Of a DNA stretch of 64,000 nt, positions 1 through 12,954 are shown one piece after another; the stretch's first letter is position 1; each line of letters opens with the position of its first letter. A program made the position numbers and the translations under genes. Source of the stretch: Paramecium pentaurelia (Eukaryota > Ciliophora > Oligohymenophorea > Peniculida > Parameciidae); assembly GCA_905183005.1 (NCBI GenBank), contig CAJJDO010000078.1, forward strand, positions 62,001-126,000, given 5' to 3'. The notes under the pieces are model-generated. The model had not been told where the DNA came from, did no database searches, and saw nothing but the letters and a program-made list of their open reading frames with translations.

Positions 1-958
1 TTTAATATTATAAAATATAATTAAAATTAATTTATCAATATAATTAGGAATAGAATGTATAAAATTTGAATTAGTATTAATTGTATTTATTAAAAGTCTA
101 TGCTTTTCAATTTAATGATAGAACTTTACTAACTTTATTTATTATTATTAAATTTAAGGAGTTTTTATTTGTAATTAAAAAGTAAAGTAAGGTATTTATT
201 TTTAGTTTTATTATATTAATCTAATGGGATTAGTACAACCTAAGCCAAATGTTTTAGTTATTAATAGTGATTATTATTTATTTATAAATTTTATTAGGTT
301 ATTTTATTTTGATCTTTGAGTTTTGAGATCATTAAATAGTTCATAATATTAATTAAGTTATTTAAATTTACCCTATAATTATTTTTTGCATTGCTACTTT
401 TAATTTTATTAATATAATTTCATTCTTGCTTTTCTTATCATTTTGATTTATTTAATAAGCTCATTTATAAGTTTATATGTTTTTTTATATTTCATGGTTA
501 TAATCGTTTCCTCATGTATTTAAAGTTGGTCACCTTATTGTTCTTTTACCCACATCCAGGATTAATTTATTTATTACTAATTAAGTCTTTTAAATTTATT
601 CTTATTCAAAACAATAGCTATGAAAACTTTGATATAAAAAGATATACTATATTAAACCTTAAAAGGATGAATATCAAAATAATTTCATATGATTATTCAC
701 TATTATAATTGTAAATAGATTTTGATTATTTTATATAATTCTTTAGTTATAAGGGAATTAGTGTAGGTCTTTCTTGAATAATAGATGTTATTTATAATAA
801 AAGTTTATTGTTAATTCCTAAAATAAAACTTAAAGGCTAGAACAAATGATCAAATCCTTATTTTTAAAATTGTCAAATTTAAACAAATTTAAATCATATA
901 ATTTGTCACTTCTTTTGTAAATTGCCCATTCAAATTACTTTAGTTTATTAATAAATCA
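1..958. other. AT-rich intergenic DNA
   Basis: Very AT-rich sequence with short open frames only and no recognisable protein motif on either strand. No telomere-like G-rich repeat is seen at the window start, so this is not obviously a chromosome end. Confidence 0.6.
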
Positions 959-1318
959 AATAATATTAATTAAGCACGAAAACTCAATGGAAAAGCCCAT
1001 TAAAATAGTTATCCAACTTCATGTGTAGGAATGACTAGCTGCAAACTAAATTTTTTTGTGATGAAAAGCTGCATCAAAAATTTTTCAATTTATCGAATAA
1101 CAATAAGGATGGATATGTATCTCCTTCTCAGATTAATCTAAGCAAAATCTCAGAAGACATATTAATAAATTGATAAAATTGCTAGTTATTTAATTGTGAT
1201 TGTGTTAGAGATTGATCATTATTAATTGTGATCGAATATTGGCTAATTTTATAAAATATTTGAGTAACATTATGAAAAATTGGATTTGTTAGAGAAATAA
1301 AGATTTTTGAGTATGAGT
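959..1318 (+). pseudogene. Decayed EF-hand-like gene end
   Basis: One frame reads a plausible protein from about 959 to 1171, with an EF-hand-like stretch (NNNKDGYVSPSQINL) followed by a helix. TGA then interrupts it. The similarity to an EF-hand C-terminus goes on in other frames (FEQHYEKLDLLEKQRFL near 1250-1313), with further TGA codons between. No set of GT...AG introns that I could find joins these pieces. I infer a gene remnant with frameshifts, of the calcium-binding type common in Paramecium. It could instead be a real gene with sequencing errors. Confidence 0.4.
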
Positions 1319-1346
1319 TGATTATTACGCAAATTTAATAAATAAT

Positions 1347-2864
1347 ATGTCAGACAATTCAGATAATGTGTTGACCTAATCTACAGGTTGTCCAGTAGAT
1401 GACAACCAAAACTCTTTGACTGCAGGAGAATATGGACCCATTCTTTTATAGGATACTCATCTCATTGATAAATTAGCTCATTTTGATAGAGAGAGAATTC
1501 CAGAAAGAGTTGTACATGCCAAGGGAGCAGGTATTTCATATTTTTTATATGTAAAGGTGCTTATGGATACTTTGAAGTGACAGGAGATGTGACAAAGTAT
1601 ACAAAGGCCAAGTTTTTGGATACAGTAGGCAAAAGAACACCAATATTCACAAGATTCTCTACTGTGGGAGGTGAAAAGGGATCAGCAGATTCTGAAAGAG
1701 ATCCAAGAGGGTTTGCTGTTAAATTTTACACTGAAGAAGGCAATTATGATATGACTGGAAACAATACACCAGTCTTTTTCATTAGAGATCCAAGTAAATT
1801 CCCAGATTTTATTCACACATAAAAAAGAAATCCCTAAACTAACTTGAAGGATGCTAATATGTTTTGGGATTTCTTAAGTTTGGTACCTGAAAGTGCTCAC
1901 TAAGTCACTATACTCTTTTCTAATAGAGGTACTCCAGATGGATATAGACATATGAATGGATACACATCTCATACATTCAGATGGGTTAATAAAGAAGGAG
2001 AAGCATTTTGGATTAAATTACATTTCAAAACAGATGCTGGTAATAAATCATTAACAGGTGCTGAAGCTGATGAATTAAAAAGAACAAATCCAGATAATGC
2101 TACTCAAGATTTATTTGAACATCTTGCAGCTGGTAAAACAGCTACTTGGACAGTTTAAGTTTAAGTTATGCCAGAATAAGATGGATTCAAATATAAATGG
2201 AATATTTTTGATGTTACAAAAGTATGGCCACATAGTGATTATCCATGTCTTAATTTTGGAAAAATGGTTTTGAATAGAAATCCAGAAAATTATTTCTAAG
2301 AAGTTGAATAATCAGCTTTCAGTCCAGGACATTTGGTCCCAGGTATTGAACCATCATTGGATAAGATGTTATAAGGAAGATTATTCTCTTATCCAGATAC
2401 TCATAGACACAGATTAGGAACAAATTATACATAACTACCTGTCAATTGTCCATACAGAGCAAGAGTTATCAATTAATAAAGAGATGGACCTTAATCATTT
2501 AATAATTAAGGAAATAGACCAAATTATGAACCTAATTCATTTTAACCATTAAAAATGATTCCAGAAACCAAAACTAGTTAATATAGAGTAACTGGTTTAA
2601 TTGGAAGATATAAACCATCACATCCAAATGATGATTTTGCTCAACCAGGAGTTTTATACAGAAAGGTAATGAATGATTTTGAAAGATAATGGTTAATAAC
2701 CAATATTGTTGGACATTTGAAGGTATCAGTCTGAATATTATATTTAGAATGCCAATAGAGTAATCCAAGAGAGACAAGTTAAAGTATTCACCAAATGTGA
2801 CCCAGAATATGGAGAGAGAATTGCTTAAGGATTAGGATTCCCAAACAACAAAGCCAGATTGTGA
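1347..2864 (+). CDS. Catalase (peroxisomal)
   Basis: Heme catalase that breaks hydrogen peroxide into water and oxygen. Two introns (1531-1556, 26 nt; 2723-2747, 25 nt) leave 488 residues, a normal length for a small-subunit catalase. The distal histidine lies in ERVVHAKGAG, the conserved asparagine in NNTPVFFIRD, and the proximal heme tyrosine in RLFSYPDTHRHR (about residue 339). The protein ends in ARL, which fits the PTS1 peroxisome-targeting consensus. Several TAA/TAG codons fall inside conserved blocks and must read as Gln. The gene converges on the hydroxylase gene 26 bp downstream. Identification is firm; targeting is inferred from the last three residues. Confidence 0.96.
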
Positions 2865-2890
2865 TCAGCATAATCAATTATATCATATTA

Positions 2891-3790
2891 TCACATTATT
2901 TTTTTATCTTGATTCTTATTATTAACTTTGCTTCTAAGCCAGGTTGGAATATAAGGAATAGGATACTTCTCTTAATTGTAACCTGTTCCAAATATAAAAT
3001 CACATAATCCCCAAATGCTGAAATTGCAAGAATAATAATAATGATGTAAAGTGTGACCTGCTGGATCCCATCTTCCATCATGTGCAAGTTAGGCATATAC
3101 TGATGTCAATAAACCAAAAATATGATGGCATGCTGGATGGAATGGATATATAAATGTTGGTAAGAAATGTCCAATAGGTCCTTAAATTAATGCTTCAACT
3201 GGATGTACTGCATCTTAAGCATATGCTCCAGGTTCAACAAATTCATGATGTTCACCATGAAAATGTTTCCAAAAAAAGGGCATATGTCCAATTATATGTG
3301 AAGTATAAAACCACACATCAAATGTCACCATATATCTTAATACATAATAATATTATATTACACGATTAATGAAATAAAGAATTCTTTAAATCCGAATTCA
3401 TGTGTCTCATAATACCCATAATAAGGATTCAAAGGTTGTATCTTCCATATTATTGCTGTTGTTAATAATATTACATAAAATAGAGCTTTAAAACCCCTCC
3501 TCATTTCTTCTTTTGTTTATGCTAATCTCTCTGGTGTCTTTGGAGCTGGATGACTCCATACCAAAAGTTGACTTATACAAAAGTACATGGAGTAGTAGAA
3601 TAATCTATATCAGCTTATCAATTTACCCTATGTAAACACATGCTATCAAATATTCAAAAATTGAATTTATCTCTAAAACATTATAACTCAAAGAATCTGG
3701 AAATCTTAGGAAAGGTATTGTTATATAGTCATTAGGATTAAAGCAATAACTACTAATAATTGATGTCATCAATAATAAGAGTTTTATCAT
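2891..3790 (-). CDS. Fatty acid hydroxylase / sterol desaturase family protein
   Basis: Membrane di-iron oxygenase of the fatty acid hydroxylase superfamily, expected in the ER. Introns at 3605-3626 (22 nt) and 3384-3415 (32 nt) give 281 residues. The histidine clusters that bind iron are visible: HIIGHMPFFWKHFHGEHH in the middle, then a conserved HPVEALIQGP block, and AHDGRWDP...GHTLHHY towards the end, followed by the usual FGTGYNQEKYP tail. Hydrophobic segments come before and between the clusters. The substrate (sterol, sphingolipid or fatty acyl chain) cannot be told from sequence. The second intron ends in AAAG and not TAG, but it is needed to keep the frame. Confidence 0.88.
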
Positions 3791-4495
3791 TTTCTAATTT
3801 ATTAGATATTAATATATATATAATAATATTTCTTTTTTATTTTTAATTTATACTCTATTCTTACACTACTATTTAATTAGCAAAAAAATAAATATATTAA
3901 TTCATAAAAACATCATCAGGTTTTTTTAGTAGCATGTAGAGATTGTTTATATATTTGAATTATCGTAAAGTAAATTGTAGCTTCTTAACATAAGAAATAA
4001 TAATCTTCCCTTAATATGCTTAAAGATGTGTGTATAAAAATGACATATCTCTTTTTGAATTCAATTATATACTTATAATAATTATTATTTTTTTCATTTT
4101 ATATTTTAATCAACTAGTAAAATAATCAAGAAGATTAAGAAAAAGAGGATTCCAGAAGAAATTATAATTTTGAATTGAATATCCTATTATCCTTCAGAAT
4201 TTGGATAAATAACAAAAAATTTTTAAGTAGAAAATACTTTCAATAAAAATATTTGTTGTATTTTTATTATAAAAAAGTAAAATATAAGGTTATAGAAAAT
4301 CTTTTTTTATGTATTTCAATAATATATTTATTCATAAATTATTGTATATTATAGAATTTTTAAATGTTTATTTTGGTAATCCTAATATTAATTTGGCATT
4401 TACTTTTATTTATGTTATTGAATAAATTATAATCTATTTTTAATTCAGATATACAAATAAAATAATAAAATTAATTTCTGTAATTAATATTTTTA
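3791..4495. other. Intergenic region
   Basis: About 700 bp of AT-rich sequence between divergent genes. It should hold the promoters of the hydroxylase gene (minus) and the adaptor-like gene (plus). I see no protein motif or RNA gene in it. Confidence 0.5.
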
Positions 4496-7400
4496 ATGTC
4501 TTTATCAAATCAAATATATAGTTTATTAAGAACATAAGAAACATACAAATAAATTAAGCAATATGTGGAAAGGGTCGGCAATAAAGATTAGTAAGATCTT
4601 GCATGATTTTTAGGGCAGTTTATTAACCAATCTGTGATGCAATTATATAGGCTCTTAAGATAAAGGAGCCTGTTTTGAATTTAATGGCTTCAAGGTTAGG
4701 TAAAGAAGCAGTAGATCAACGTAATGTGGAATTTAACACAATGTTTTCAGAAATTTGTTTACCCTATTATGAAAAGATTGCTGAATTTAAGAAAGATGAT
4801 CATAGTGATGATAGAGGAAAGCATTATTTCTCAGAAAATCCAGATAAAAATCAATCCTCTTATGGGAATAGTTTTTTGAGGCTTATTTTAGAGAGTATAG
4901 AAGCTTGGGCAAAAATATATACTTGTAAGAGTGATTAAGTCACATATACTCCTTTTTTTCTATCATATGCTAGACTTGTAGTGAAAAAAATAAAATTTCC
5001 AGATGAATTTAAATATTACAAGAAGGAAGAAGTGGATAAGAATACAACTTCAATGTTTAAAACACACTAAAAAAATATACCATAAGTTTTGGAAGATAAT
5101 AAATCAATTCCAAAATCATAACCATCTTAATTGAATTAATAAGATTAACCATATAAATAGGTTTAACCAACTTAGCCTATATAGGTGTAGAAGATCTAAA
5201 ATATACCTACTCCTGATAATGAAACTTAAAAGGAAATTAATTAAAGTGCTTAACTATTGATAAATTTATATAGCCAATTAAAAACTTAATTAATAGAGAA
5301 GGCTTTAAGTTTGGATTTTAAAGCTACAGGTTAATATATAAAAGATTTGAATTAAGTTAACCAAAGTTTATATCATTTAATGGAAAAGATTGATAATAAA
5401 GTGGAGGAATTATTAAGTTAAGATGATGAAGATAGTTCATTAGAACTATTGAATGTTTAAGATGAAATAAAGATTCTATGTTAATACTTTTAAAAGTTAT
5501 AAAAAGATGAATTGACTCCATAATAATATAGAAATAAATTTGAGAAATACAAATAACCAGTTCCAAAATAACAGAAAGGAAATTTATAATCTATTTATGA
5601 AGAGACTGAAAATTCTTAGTCATCAATGCAATTTGGTAGAGTAGATAAGAAGTTTGTACCAAATACCAACATTGACAGTCTTGGATTGCAGTATAATGCT
5701 GAATAAATAATGCAAGATTTTTAAATCCAATTAAGTGGTATAACAGAACAATATGAAAAAGAAAAATAATTGAGATAATAGGAACATGAGTAGGAAATAA
5801 CAAATTTGAAACGTTAAATCTAAGAAATAAATTAGGTTAGAAACATATAAGAGAATCAAATATAGGAGTTAAAAAGAAAAGAGATTCGATACAAAGAAAT
5901 AGAATAACAGTATATAGATATTTAAAAACAAAAAAATAATTCATCTTAATCATCAGATGAAGTCAAAAAAATTAACACTACTTTAACTGATTAAATAAAA
6001 GCATTAAAATTATAAAATGAATAATTGTAGAATTAAAAAGAAAGAGATAGGAATGATATAGATAAAATGAAAACTCATATAGCAGATTTAAAAGAGGAAA
6101 ATGATTCATAGAAAACTGAAATAGAAAAACTAAAGAAATAATTATATATTGAAAAAAATTAAATAACTAGTAGATTATAATAATAAGAAGAAAATTATAA
6201 ATAAGAAAAAAGATAACTTTAAGAATAAATTAAATTTTCATCATATACTGATAATCATAATTTAGATAAGACTCCTAGTAAGGAAATTTCTGATCTATAA
6301 AAAAGATTAGAGAATGAGAAAACGAGATCTGCAAATTTGATTCATGAAGTTAATAATAAAAGTGAATAAATAAAAATATTTGAGCAGGAACTTAAAAATA
6401 AATAAATGGAATTAGAATAATTAAGAGCTGAATAAAATATTTAATTTACTGCTTTAGATATTTAAGTCCAATAAAAACATTAAGCAGAAATTCAAAATTA
6501 TAAATAATTACTTTTATCTTTAGAAACATCAAAAAAGATAGAAGAAAATTCTTTTAAAGAGAGACTTAATCTTCTTGAACAAAAATTAAAAATTTCATTT
6601 AGTGAGAATGAGAAACTTAGAAATGAATCTTCTATTCTAAAGAACAAAATCTAAGAATTAAATTAATAATTAGAATAATAGAAAATATAATAGAAATAGG
6701 AACAAATCTAAATTGAACCTTAATAACAATTATTTAATAATAAACTTGATTTGTCTAAGATTAAGGAAACTGGTTTTGAATATGTATAAGTTTAATCCCC
6801 TGAATCAATTTCAAGTAAATAAAACTTTTCATAAGCTATTTATCCAGTAAGTGCAAAAAAATAAGAAAAACCTTTAAGTAGTATTCCATATTCTGGTTAT
6901 TAACACTTTTAAAATTTATAAGTTGATTTTATTGAAAATACAAAGAATTTATTTATAAGAACATTATAAATTAAGGTACTTGCATAAAGTGATATTATAT
7001 ATCCATATCTTACAGCAGAAGAATATTATGAAAAGAAGATTTAACCTCATAAAGGAATTGTTATTTAATTTAAAAGGATTATACCAAATTTAGTTGGTAA
7101 TCAAAATAATTTGATACTATATAAAATGTATCATCTAAATAAAATAAATAATACAATTTTTGTTGATAATTAAGATCTAAAAATAGCAGCATTAAAATAT
7201 ATACAAAAAAATGGGTCAAATTATTATATCAATTATGGTTTATATTTTAAAACAGATTTATAAAATTTGAATTTAAAAGCTTATATGAAGAATTTCATGA
7301 ATTTTGAAACTATTTGGGCATCTTAATTAGAAATTTAATAAAATTTATAAAAAAAGTAACAAATACTTTTGGAAGTTAGTATTAAATTACAATAATCAGA

Positions 7401-7866
7401 AATATTTGAAACTCCATTATTGGAAGTTAATTATAAGTAAATAATATGATATTTATAATTTAGTAATAAGATATAATAGGTATTATTGCCTTTACAAATT
7501 CTAAGTTTAATTCAATATCATAAAATAAGTAAAATTGGATATCAAAGAAAGTGGAAAAATTCTAAGATATATAGATCGGAAGTATTTGAATACAACACAT
7601 TAATATTATCTAATCATAAAGATATCACTAAATTTAATGAATCTTTTTCTATTACAAATCCAGAAAAAGTTGATAGTTATATTTAAGGTTTGGATGAAAT
7701 TAAATATTTTGCTTAATTTTCATTTTAATATTATAATATAGATGGAATAATCAAATTTGAATTAATGCCTAATTAGAAAATGATTATTTTTATAGGATTA
7801 GAGAATTATAAATAAAATTCTTTAATTTAGAAATTGATAAATGCATTTTAAGATATTTTTACCTGA
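4496..7866 (+). CDS. Adaptor-like protein: helical VHS-like head, coiled coil, appendage-like tail
   Basis: A 1,106-residue protein after removal of introns 4591-4613 (23 nt) and 7437-7463 (27 nt). Three parts can be seen. Residues 1-170 are helical and contain FNTMFSEICLPYYEKIAEF and TPFFLSYARLVVKKIKFP, which recalls VHS/ENTH-type membrane adaptor heads (tentative). Residues about 330-790 are a long Gln/Glu/Lys-rich coiled coil. The last 120 residues (VLLPLQILSLIQYHKIS...YQRKWKN) resemble the platform subdomain of clathrin adaptor appendages, such as AP-2 alpha. The architecture suggests a role in vesicle coat assembly. This is inference from weak similarity; the gene itself is clearly real. 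Confidence 0.75.
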
Positions 7867-7977
7867 TTCCTATATTAATACATTTAAAAAATATATGATT
7901 AATTAATGAATATATTCTAATTAACTAAATAAAAGAGAATTATTATATATTTATAATCGATACAATCTAATTGTTAA

Positions 7978-8684
7978 ATGCTATAAATAGAGAATTATAC
8001 AGGAAATATGAAAGAATCAAAGTCTATCTCAAATGGGAGTGCAAAAATAGATTCATCACAATCTAATGTAATACATAATATTGATAATACAAAATTGTAT
8101 TATGAAAATGTATTTACAATAGTTAGAATCCCGTTTTTAAGATGGCTCCATTAGAAAATTTTCAAAGTGTGAGTGAAAATTAATATACACATATCTTCAG
8201 CTCATTTGAATAATCTCCTAGACAAGAAGATTAATAACACTAAAATTAGTAAGGAATTTAGTAAATATCTAAAAAGAGAGCATTTTCCTTTACAGAACAT
8301 GAAACCATTAAAAACGATCATAGATACAATATATCAGGGGAAATAAGAAATAAGAAGTCATATACTGTTCGTATTACAAGAGTATAAGAATGCAAAAGAA
8401 AAGAAGAATAAAATTAGTTGAATGCTGAAACACCAAAACTTGGATAAAATTAGTTAGAAGATTCATAATAGATTATGAAATAGAAAATGGATTAATCATA
8501 ATATTATTCTCCAAGAATTATGAATGATAATTCTAGTTATGATCCAAAATAAACTTAAACAACTGCTTGGGGTTCGATCACAAGTAAGATTGAGTTAGAT
8601 TAAATTTTGAAAGAATGCTTATTAAATTTTTAGAAGAATAAAGCTTTAAGATCTGATGAATATGTTGCTTGTCTTCTATTTTGA
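7978..8684 (+). CDS. Uncharacterised basic Q-rich protein
   Basis: Predicted protein of 224 residues, not recognised. The start at 7978 is the first ATG; a second one is at 8008. A frame change is solved by a 32-nt intron (8110-8141, ending AAG). A 17-nt choice (8110-8126) keeps the same frame and adds five residues. The protein is polar and rich in Gln, Ser, Lys and Glu, with no membrane segment or signal peptide. The end (IELDQILKECLLNFQKNK...) looks helical. It lies 38 bp from the convergent isocitrate lyase gene. It could also begin at the internal Met at 8142. Confidence 0.6.
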
Positions 8685-8721
8685 TATATTTAATATCATT
8701 ATATATTTATTTAACACATAA

Positions 8722-10420
8722 TCATTTATTGTCGAATTAATGTTCAGTTGAGTCTTCACCTGAAGATATTAATGTACTTTGATTAACAATAGTCATGACA
8801 TGATCAATTAATTCAGCTCCAGACCATCTAAATAAATATATATAATTTATATTACTTTTGATGTCTCAATTAATCAACATTATGTTTCTCTTCCTTTCTT
8901 TAAATATCTTCTACATAAGCTAACATATATCTTTCTGATAAATCTTTTGAAAATCTTTCACTTTGTAAAGCATTCAAATGAAATCCTGCTAATGTAATAA
9001 ACTAGTTAAATATCAATAAATAAATATACTTGCCAAGTGTATCCTAATTTGCCTAATTCGGAATTAAAGTTTTTGAGTTCACTATCTGAGAATCCGAATT
9101 TGCTCCAATTAAAACTTGGAGAACAATTATAACAAAGGACTTTATTATTTTAGAGTTCAAATTATAATTCATCAGAGAGTTCTTTAGCAACTTTTAAATC
9201 AGGTGTTGAAGTTTCCATCCATAAAGCATCTGCATATTTTAAATATTCCTATATTAATAAATATTAAGTACTTTAGCTCTTATTGCACAATAATGAACAC
9301 TACTTTTAAGAGCATAGAACCCATCAGGATTTCTACATTATTCCCAATCAAAATCAAGTTCAAATCCTAATCTCTTGGCTAAATCTTTGGCCTTTTTTAT
9401 TCCCCCAATTTCACATTGATTTAACCATTAATTAGTGGCTTAAATTCTCTTTTCTTTATCAATTATTTGTTCTATAATAAAAACTCCTGCTTCTGGATAA
9501 GTGCAAGGTTTATTATGAAATTTTGTTAAACCAAGAATGTATGGTTAATCAATTAAATCTACATTTGTTTCTATAAATCGTGCACCTAATGCATCAGTTC
9601 TTGCAATAATAAATAATTCATTTCCCATCATATCTGCTTGAAGTCTAGAAGCTATAAGTTTTTAGACATGAGTATTAGTTGATGTCACTACCCTTCCAGC
9701 CATATGACCACATTTTTTCAAATCAGGTCTTTAATCTTCCAAATGTATTCCTGCAGCTCCAGATTCAATAAATAATTTAGTCAATTTCATTACACTACTT
9801 GTACCACCAAATCCAGCATCTGCATCACAAATTACAGGAACTAGATAATCATAAGGTTTTTTTTATTTTCGTTATTCAGCAGTAATTAAACTTCTTTCAT
9901 ATTACTACCTTCTGTCTTGAAATCTTTGCATCTACCATCAATGTTATGATTACTTTGACTAACTAATCACATTTCTTAGGCACAGTGTCATATGGATAAT
10001 CAGCAAAATCAGGACCTGGATCATTTGTTGTAGAAGCTGATGAAGAACATTGCCAACCTGATACATATATTGATGTCATATATTTAGACATGTTGATAAC
10101 CTAAACAGTATCTAATGCTCCACAAGCAAGAGAGAATCTATTATGATTATTATTAAATACCCTTTGCTTTTTTTTAAATCCATCATAAGATTATAGAATT
10201 TCCTTGCCATAAAATCAGAGTATTGATTAGGTACAATTGATCCTCTTACTTCAGCTACCTATTTAGCTGTGTATGGACGCAAAACATTATTGAAACGTGG
10301 ACTCTTGAACCAACTATTTAATGAGATAATTATGGGTGATTACTTATCCAATTCAATTATTGACTATTGTAATTTTTACTCTTCATCATATTGTCCACTC
10401 AATTAGGATAATCTATTCAT
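8722..10420 (-). CDS. ICL1: Isocitrate lyase, with a one-base frame break
   Basis: Glyoxylate cycle enzyme that splits isocitrate into succinate and glyoxylate. The catalytic KKCGHMAGRVV motif is present (about residue 227), as are YVSGWQCSSSAST, ICDADAGFGG and ADALWMETSTPDLK. Four introns are needed: 9932-9953, 9249-9271, 9002-9029 and 8828-8855. They would leave about 532 residues, but the total is one base short of a multiple of three. The break maps to a run of eight A (coding strand; 10168-10175) where nine would keep FYNLMMD joined to KKQRVFNNNHN. A base-calling error is the simplest reason. No PTS1 signal is seen at the C-terminus. The family assignment is firm. Confidence 0.93.
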
Positions 10421-11477
10421 AAATTAAAAATTATTTAGGTATAAAATTGGGAAATTTTTATAATATACTTATAAGTATATTCAATTATTAATTAAGCAAA
10501 TATATTAAAATAATATTATAACAATATTAATATAGAGGTTAATATTTTCATATCATTTTTGCTCTTAATAATATAATAAGTAAGATATTGATGATATGAG
10601 ATAGTTAAAAATTATATGAATTTAGGTCTCTCTCATATTAAAATAATGATTTTTTTAATTGTTAATTCTAGACTGAATATTTTTTATTTTATATTTTTAA
10701 TGCAAGTTTTTTAAAAATTTTGATATAATATGGTCATCTTAAATTAATTATTAGAAAGATTATTAGAAAATAGTATACGATATAAAATCATGAAATTAAT
10801 ATCGAGAAGTTAATAAGAAATAATATCAGAATTAATTTTTGAGAATATAATGAATCTCATTTATTAATTATTAAGAACAATATATCCTAATTAACAAAGA
10901 ATGATAAACACATTTACTGAAAGTACAAAGACACTTGATATAGAGTCAAAATTTGTTATTTCAGTAAAGCAAATCAAAATGGATAACAGTATGTAATAAT
11001 TAAAAATAATAACATCAGTGATCATTCATAAATGAATTTTGACTTTAGTTTTGCTTATAAACAATACTATAGTTCCTTTTATATAAACTATTAGATCTGT
11101 ATTCTTTTCTTAATTCCTTTAAACATTCTTTTTATCCTTTCTCCTCTTTTGATATGGAACAACCCATTAATACTTTACAAAAAATATAAATATACAAATA
11201 TACTTCAAAATTTCATTTATATTTTGACAGTTTTATTTATTTATTGTTTAATTTTGTATATGATATAAAATAAACAATTTTTTTTTTGATTTTAATATTC
11301 ATTTGCTTAAAAGATAGGTTATATCAAATTTATAGAATGTTAAATAGATGTATTTTAATTGATAGAGAATGTAAAATAGAAGTTTTTAATTGGTCAGATT
11401 GGATTAATTTGAATGATAATTTAAAAATATTTTGCATATTAGCTAAAAATTATTTAAATTATTTGTCATTTTAGAAT
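10421..11477. other. Intergenic region with an ambiguous open frame
   Basis: AT-rich region between isocitrate lyase and the Q-rich gene. A stretch at about 11070-11477 on the plus strand has no TGA in the frame that runs into the next gene. Its content is unlike the following protein, and with only one stop codon in the code such stretches are expected by chance. No gene is called. Confidence 0.45.
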
Positions 11478-12882
11478 ATGAATATTGCAGAGAGATTGCA
11501 AAGGGAAGCTGAAAAGAAAAGAATTTAATAAGAAGAATAGATGAAAGGAGGAAATAAAGCCATTAAAGAAAAATATGAAGCAGAATATTAGGAAAACAAA
11601 AATAAATTGAGTTAGGAAATCAAATAAGACATTAAATTAATCTCTCAATAATATCCTAGTTTCTAAGTAAATTCAATTTACAATTAAAAAGAAATTTGCT
11701 TTGTACAAAATTTATAAGCAGTTCGATTTCAATAGAGAGATTGCAAATGAATTCATTAGCATTTAAATCTAAAACTAAAATTAATAAGACAATGATGATG
11801 ATGATTGGATTGAAATAACAAGCAAAAGGAAAACACTCATTTATAAAATTTCCAAATCTAATGAAAATAATCAAACACCAAAGAGATCATAATCTGTGAC
11901 TAATAAACGAGAACCAGAAAATAGTTAATAAAGATAATCTCGTTATAATCAAAACAATTAAAAAAATTAAAGAAGAAATGCCTCAGGAGATCGAAAGAGA
12001 GAAATATCTCCAAGAAAATTTAACTATTAAAATAGAAAATATGAAATATTTGATAATGATAGAAATAACAAAAAATAAGATGGACGTAGAAATTAATAAG
12101 TGAATTACAAATCTAATACAATCCAATAAAATATATATTAGCCAAAATATATCTACGTACCAAAATATGAAGATGATGAATGTCCATATGTGCCTAAATC
12201 AATTATATCTTAAACATAAACATAAATTGTAAATCATCAAAAATAATAAGAATAAAATAAGATGAATGGAAATAATGAAAAAATAGAAACAAGTAATTAA
12301 TAATCAAATATTAATCAATCTAAACAAGATAGAGTCTCATAAAAATTACAAAATAATTAGGAAGTTCTTGTTCAAGATAAAATTATATAAGACTAGATGA
12401 AATAATAATAAGAGTAATTTAGATTAGAATAAATAAAATAAGAATAAATAAAATAAGAATAATTAAGATAAGAATAATTAAAATAAGAATAATTAAAATA
12501 AGAATAATTAAGATAAGAATAATTAAGATAAGAAAAATTGAAATAAGATTAAATAAAATAAGAAAAATTAAGATAAGAATAAATATAACTAGAAAAATTA
12601 AGATAAGAATAATTAAGATTATAATAAATAAAATTAGATTAGCAATAACAATAACAATAACAATTTTTAAATAAGCCATTATAATTCAATTATTAAAATT
12701 AATCTCTCTAACAAGATTTATCCCAATCATAAACTATATAATAAAATATTACTAGTTCAATGTTTGCTCCTTAATTTTAGATAGCTCCTTAAGGATTTAT
12801 TTAATAAAATTAGGAACATTAAGACATGTAAAACCAACCTTCTGTCTATGATATGCTTATGAGTTATATAAATTATGAATGA
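11478..12882 (+). CDS. Q-rich protein with charged N-terminus
   Basis: Predicted 459-residue protein after one 25-nt intron (11667-11691). The first 100 residues are charged and helical (AERLQREAEKKRIQQEEQMKG, then KFALYKIYKQFDFNREIANEF). A patch of four Asp follows, then a basic Arg/Asn-rich region. Residues from about 305 on carry many copies of a five-residue unit near QEQLK/R. The tail is Gln-rich with FAPQFQIAPQGF. Most glutamines are TAA or TAG. No catalytic domain is seen; an RNA-associated or scaffold role is possible but not shown. The 3' part is repeated after the N at 13567. Confidence 0.7.
12405..12663 (+). repeat. 15-bp-type coding repeat (QEQL units)
   Basis: Imperfect tandem units of about 15 bp built on aataagaataattaa-like sequence, coding for QEQLK/R, QEQIK and QEKLR pentads. 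They form a predicted continuous Gln-rich helix. The reverse strand of the block shows a spurious Ile/Leu-only frame. Confidence 0.75.
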
Positions 12883-12954
12883 GGTTAAATAATGATGATT
12901 TATTTAATTTATATAAATAAATAAAATCATTCGATAAATATCTAATTTTTTTCA

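Noticed and set aside
11070..11477. Open frame running into the Q-rich gene
   Set aside because: Composition differs sharply from the gene that follows, and the ATG at 11478 gives a natural start. Chance openness is likely.
12419..12679. Ile/Leu-only minus-strand frame that looks like a membrane protein
   Set aside because: Antisense of the QEQL coding repeats; the composition is a product of the repeat.
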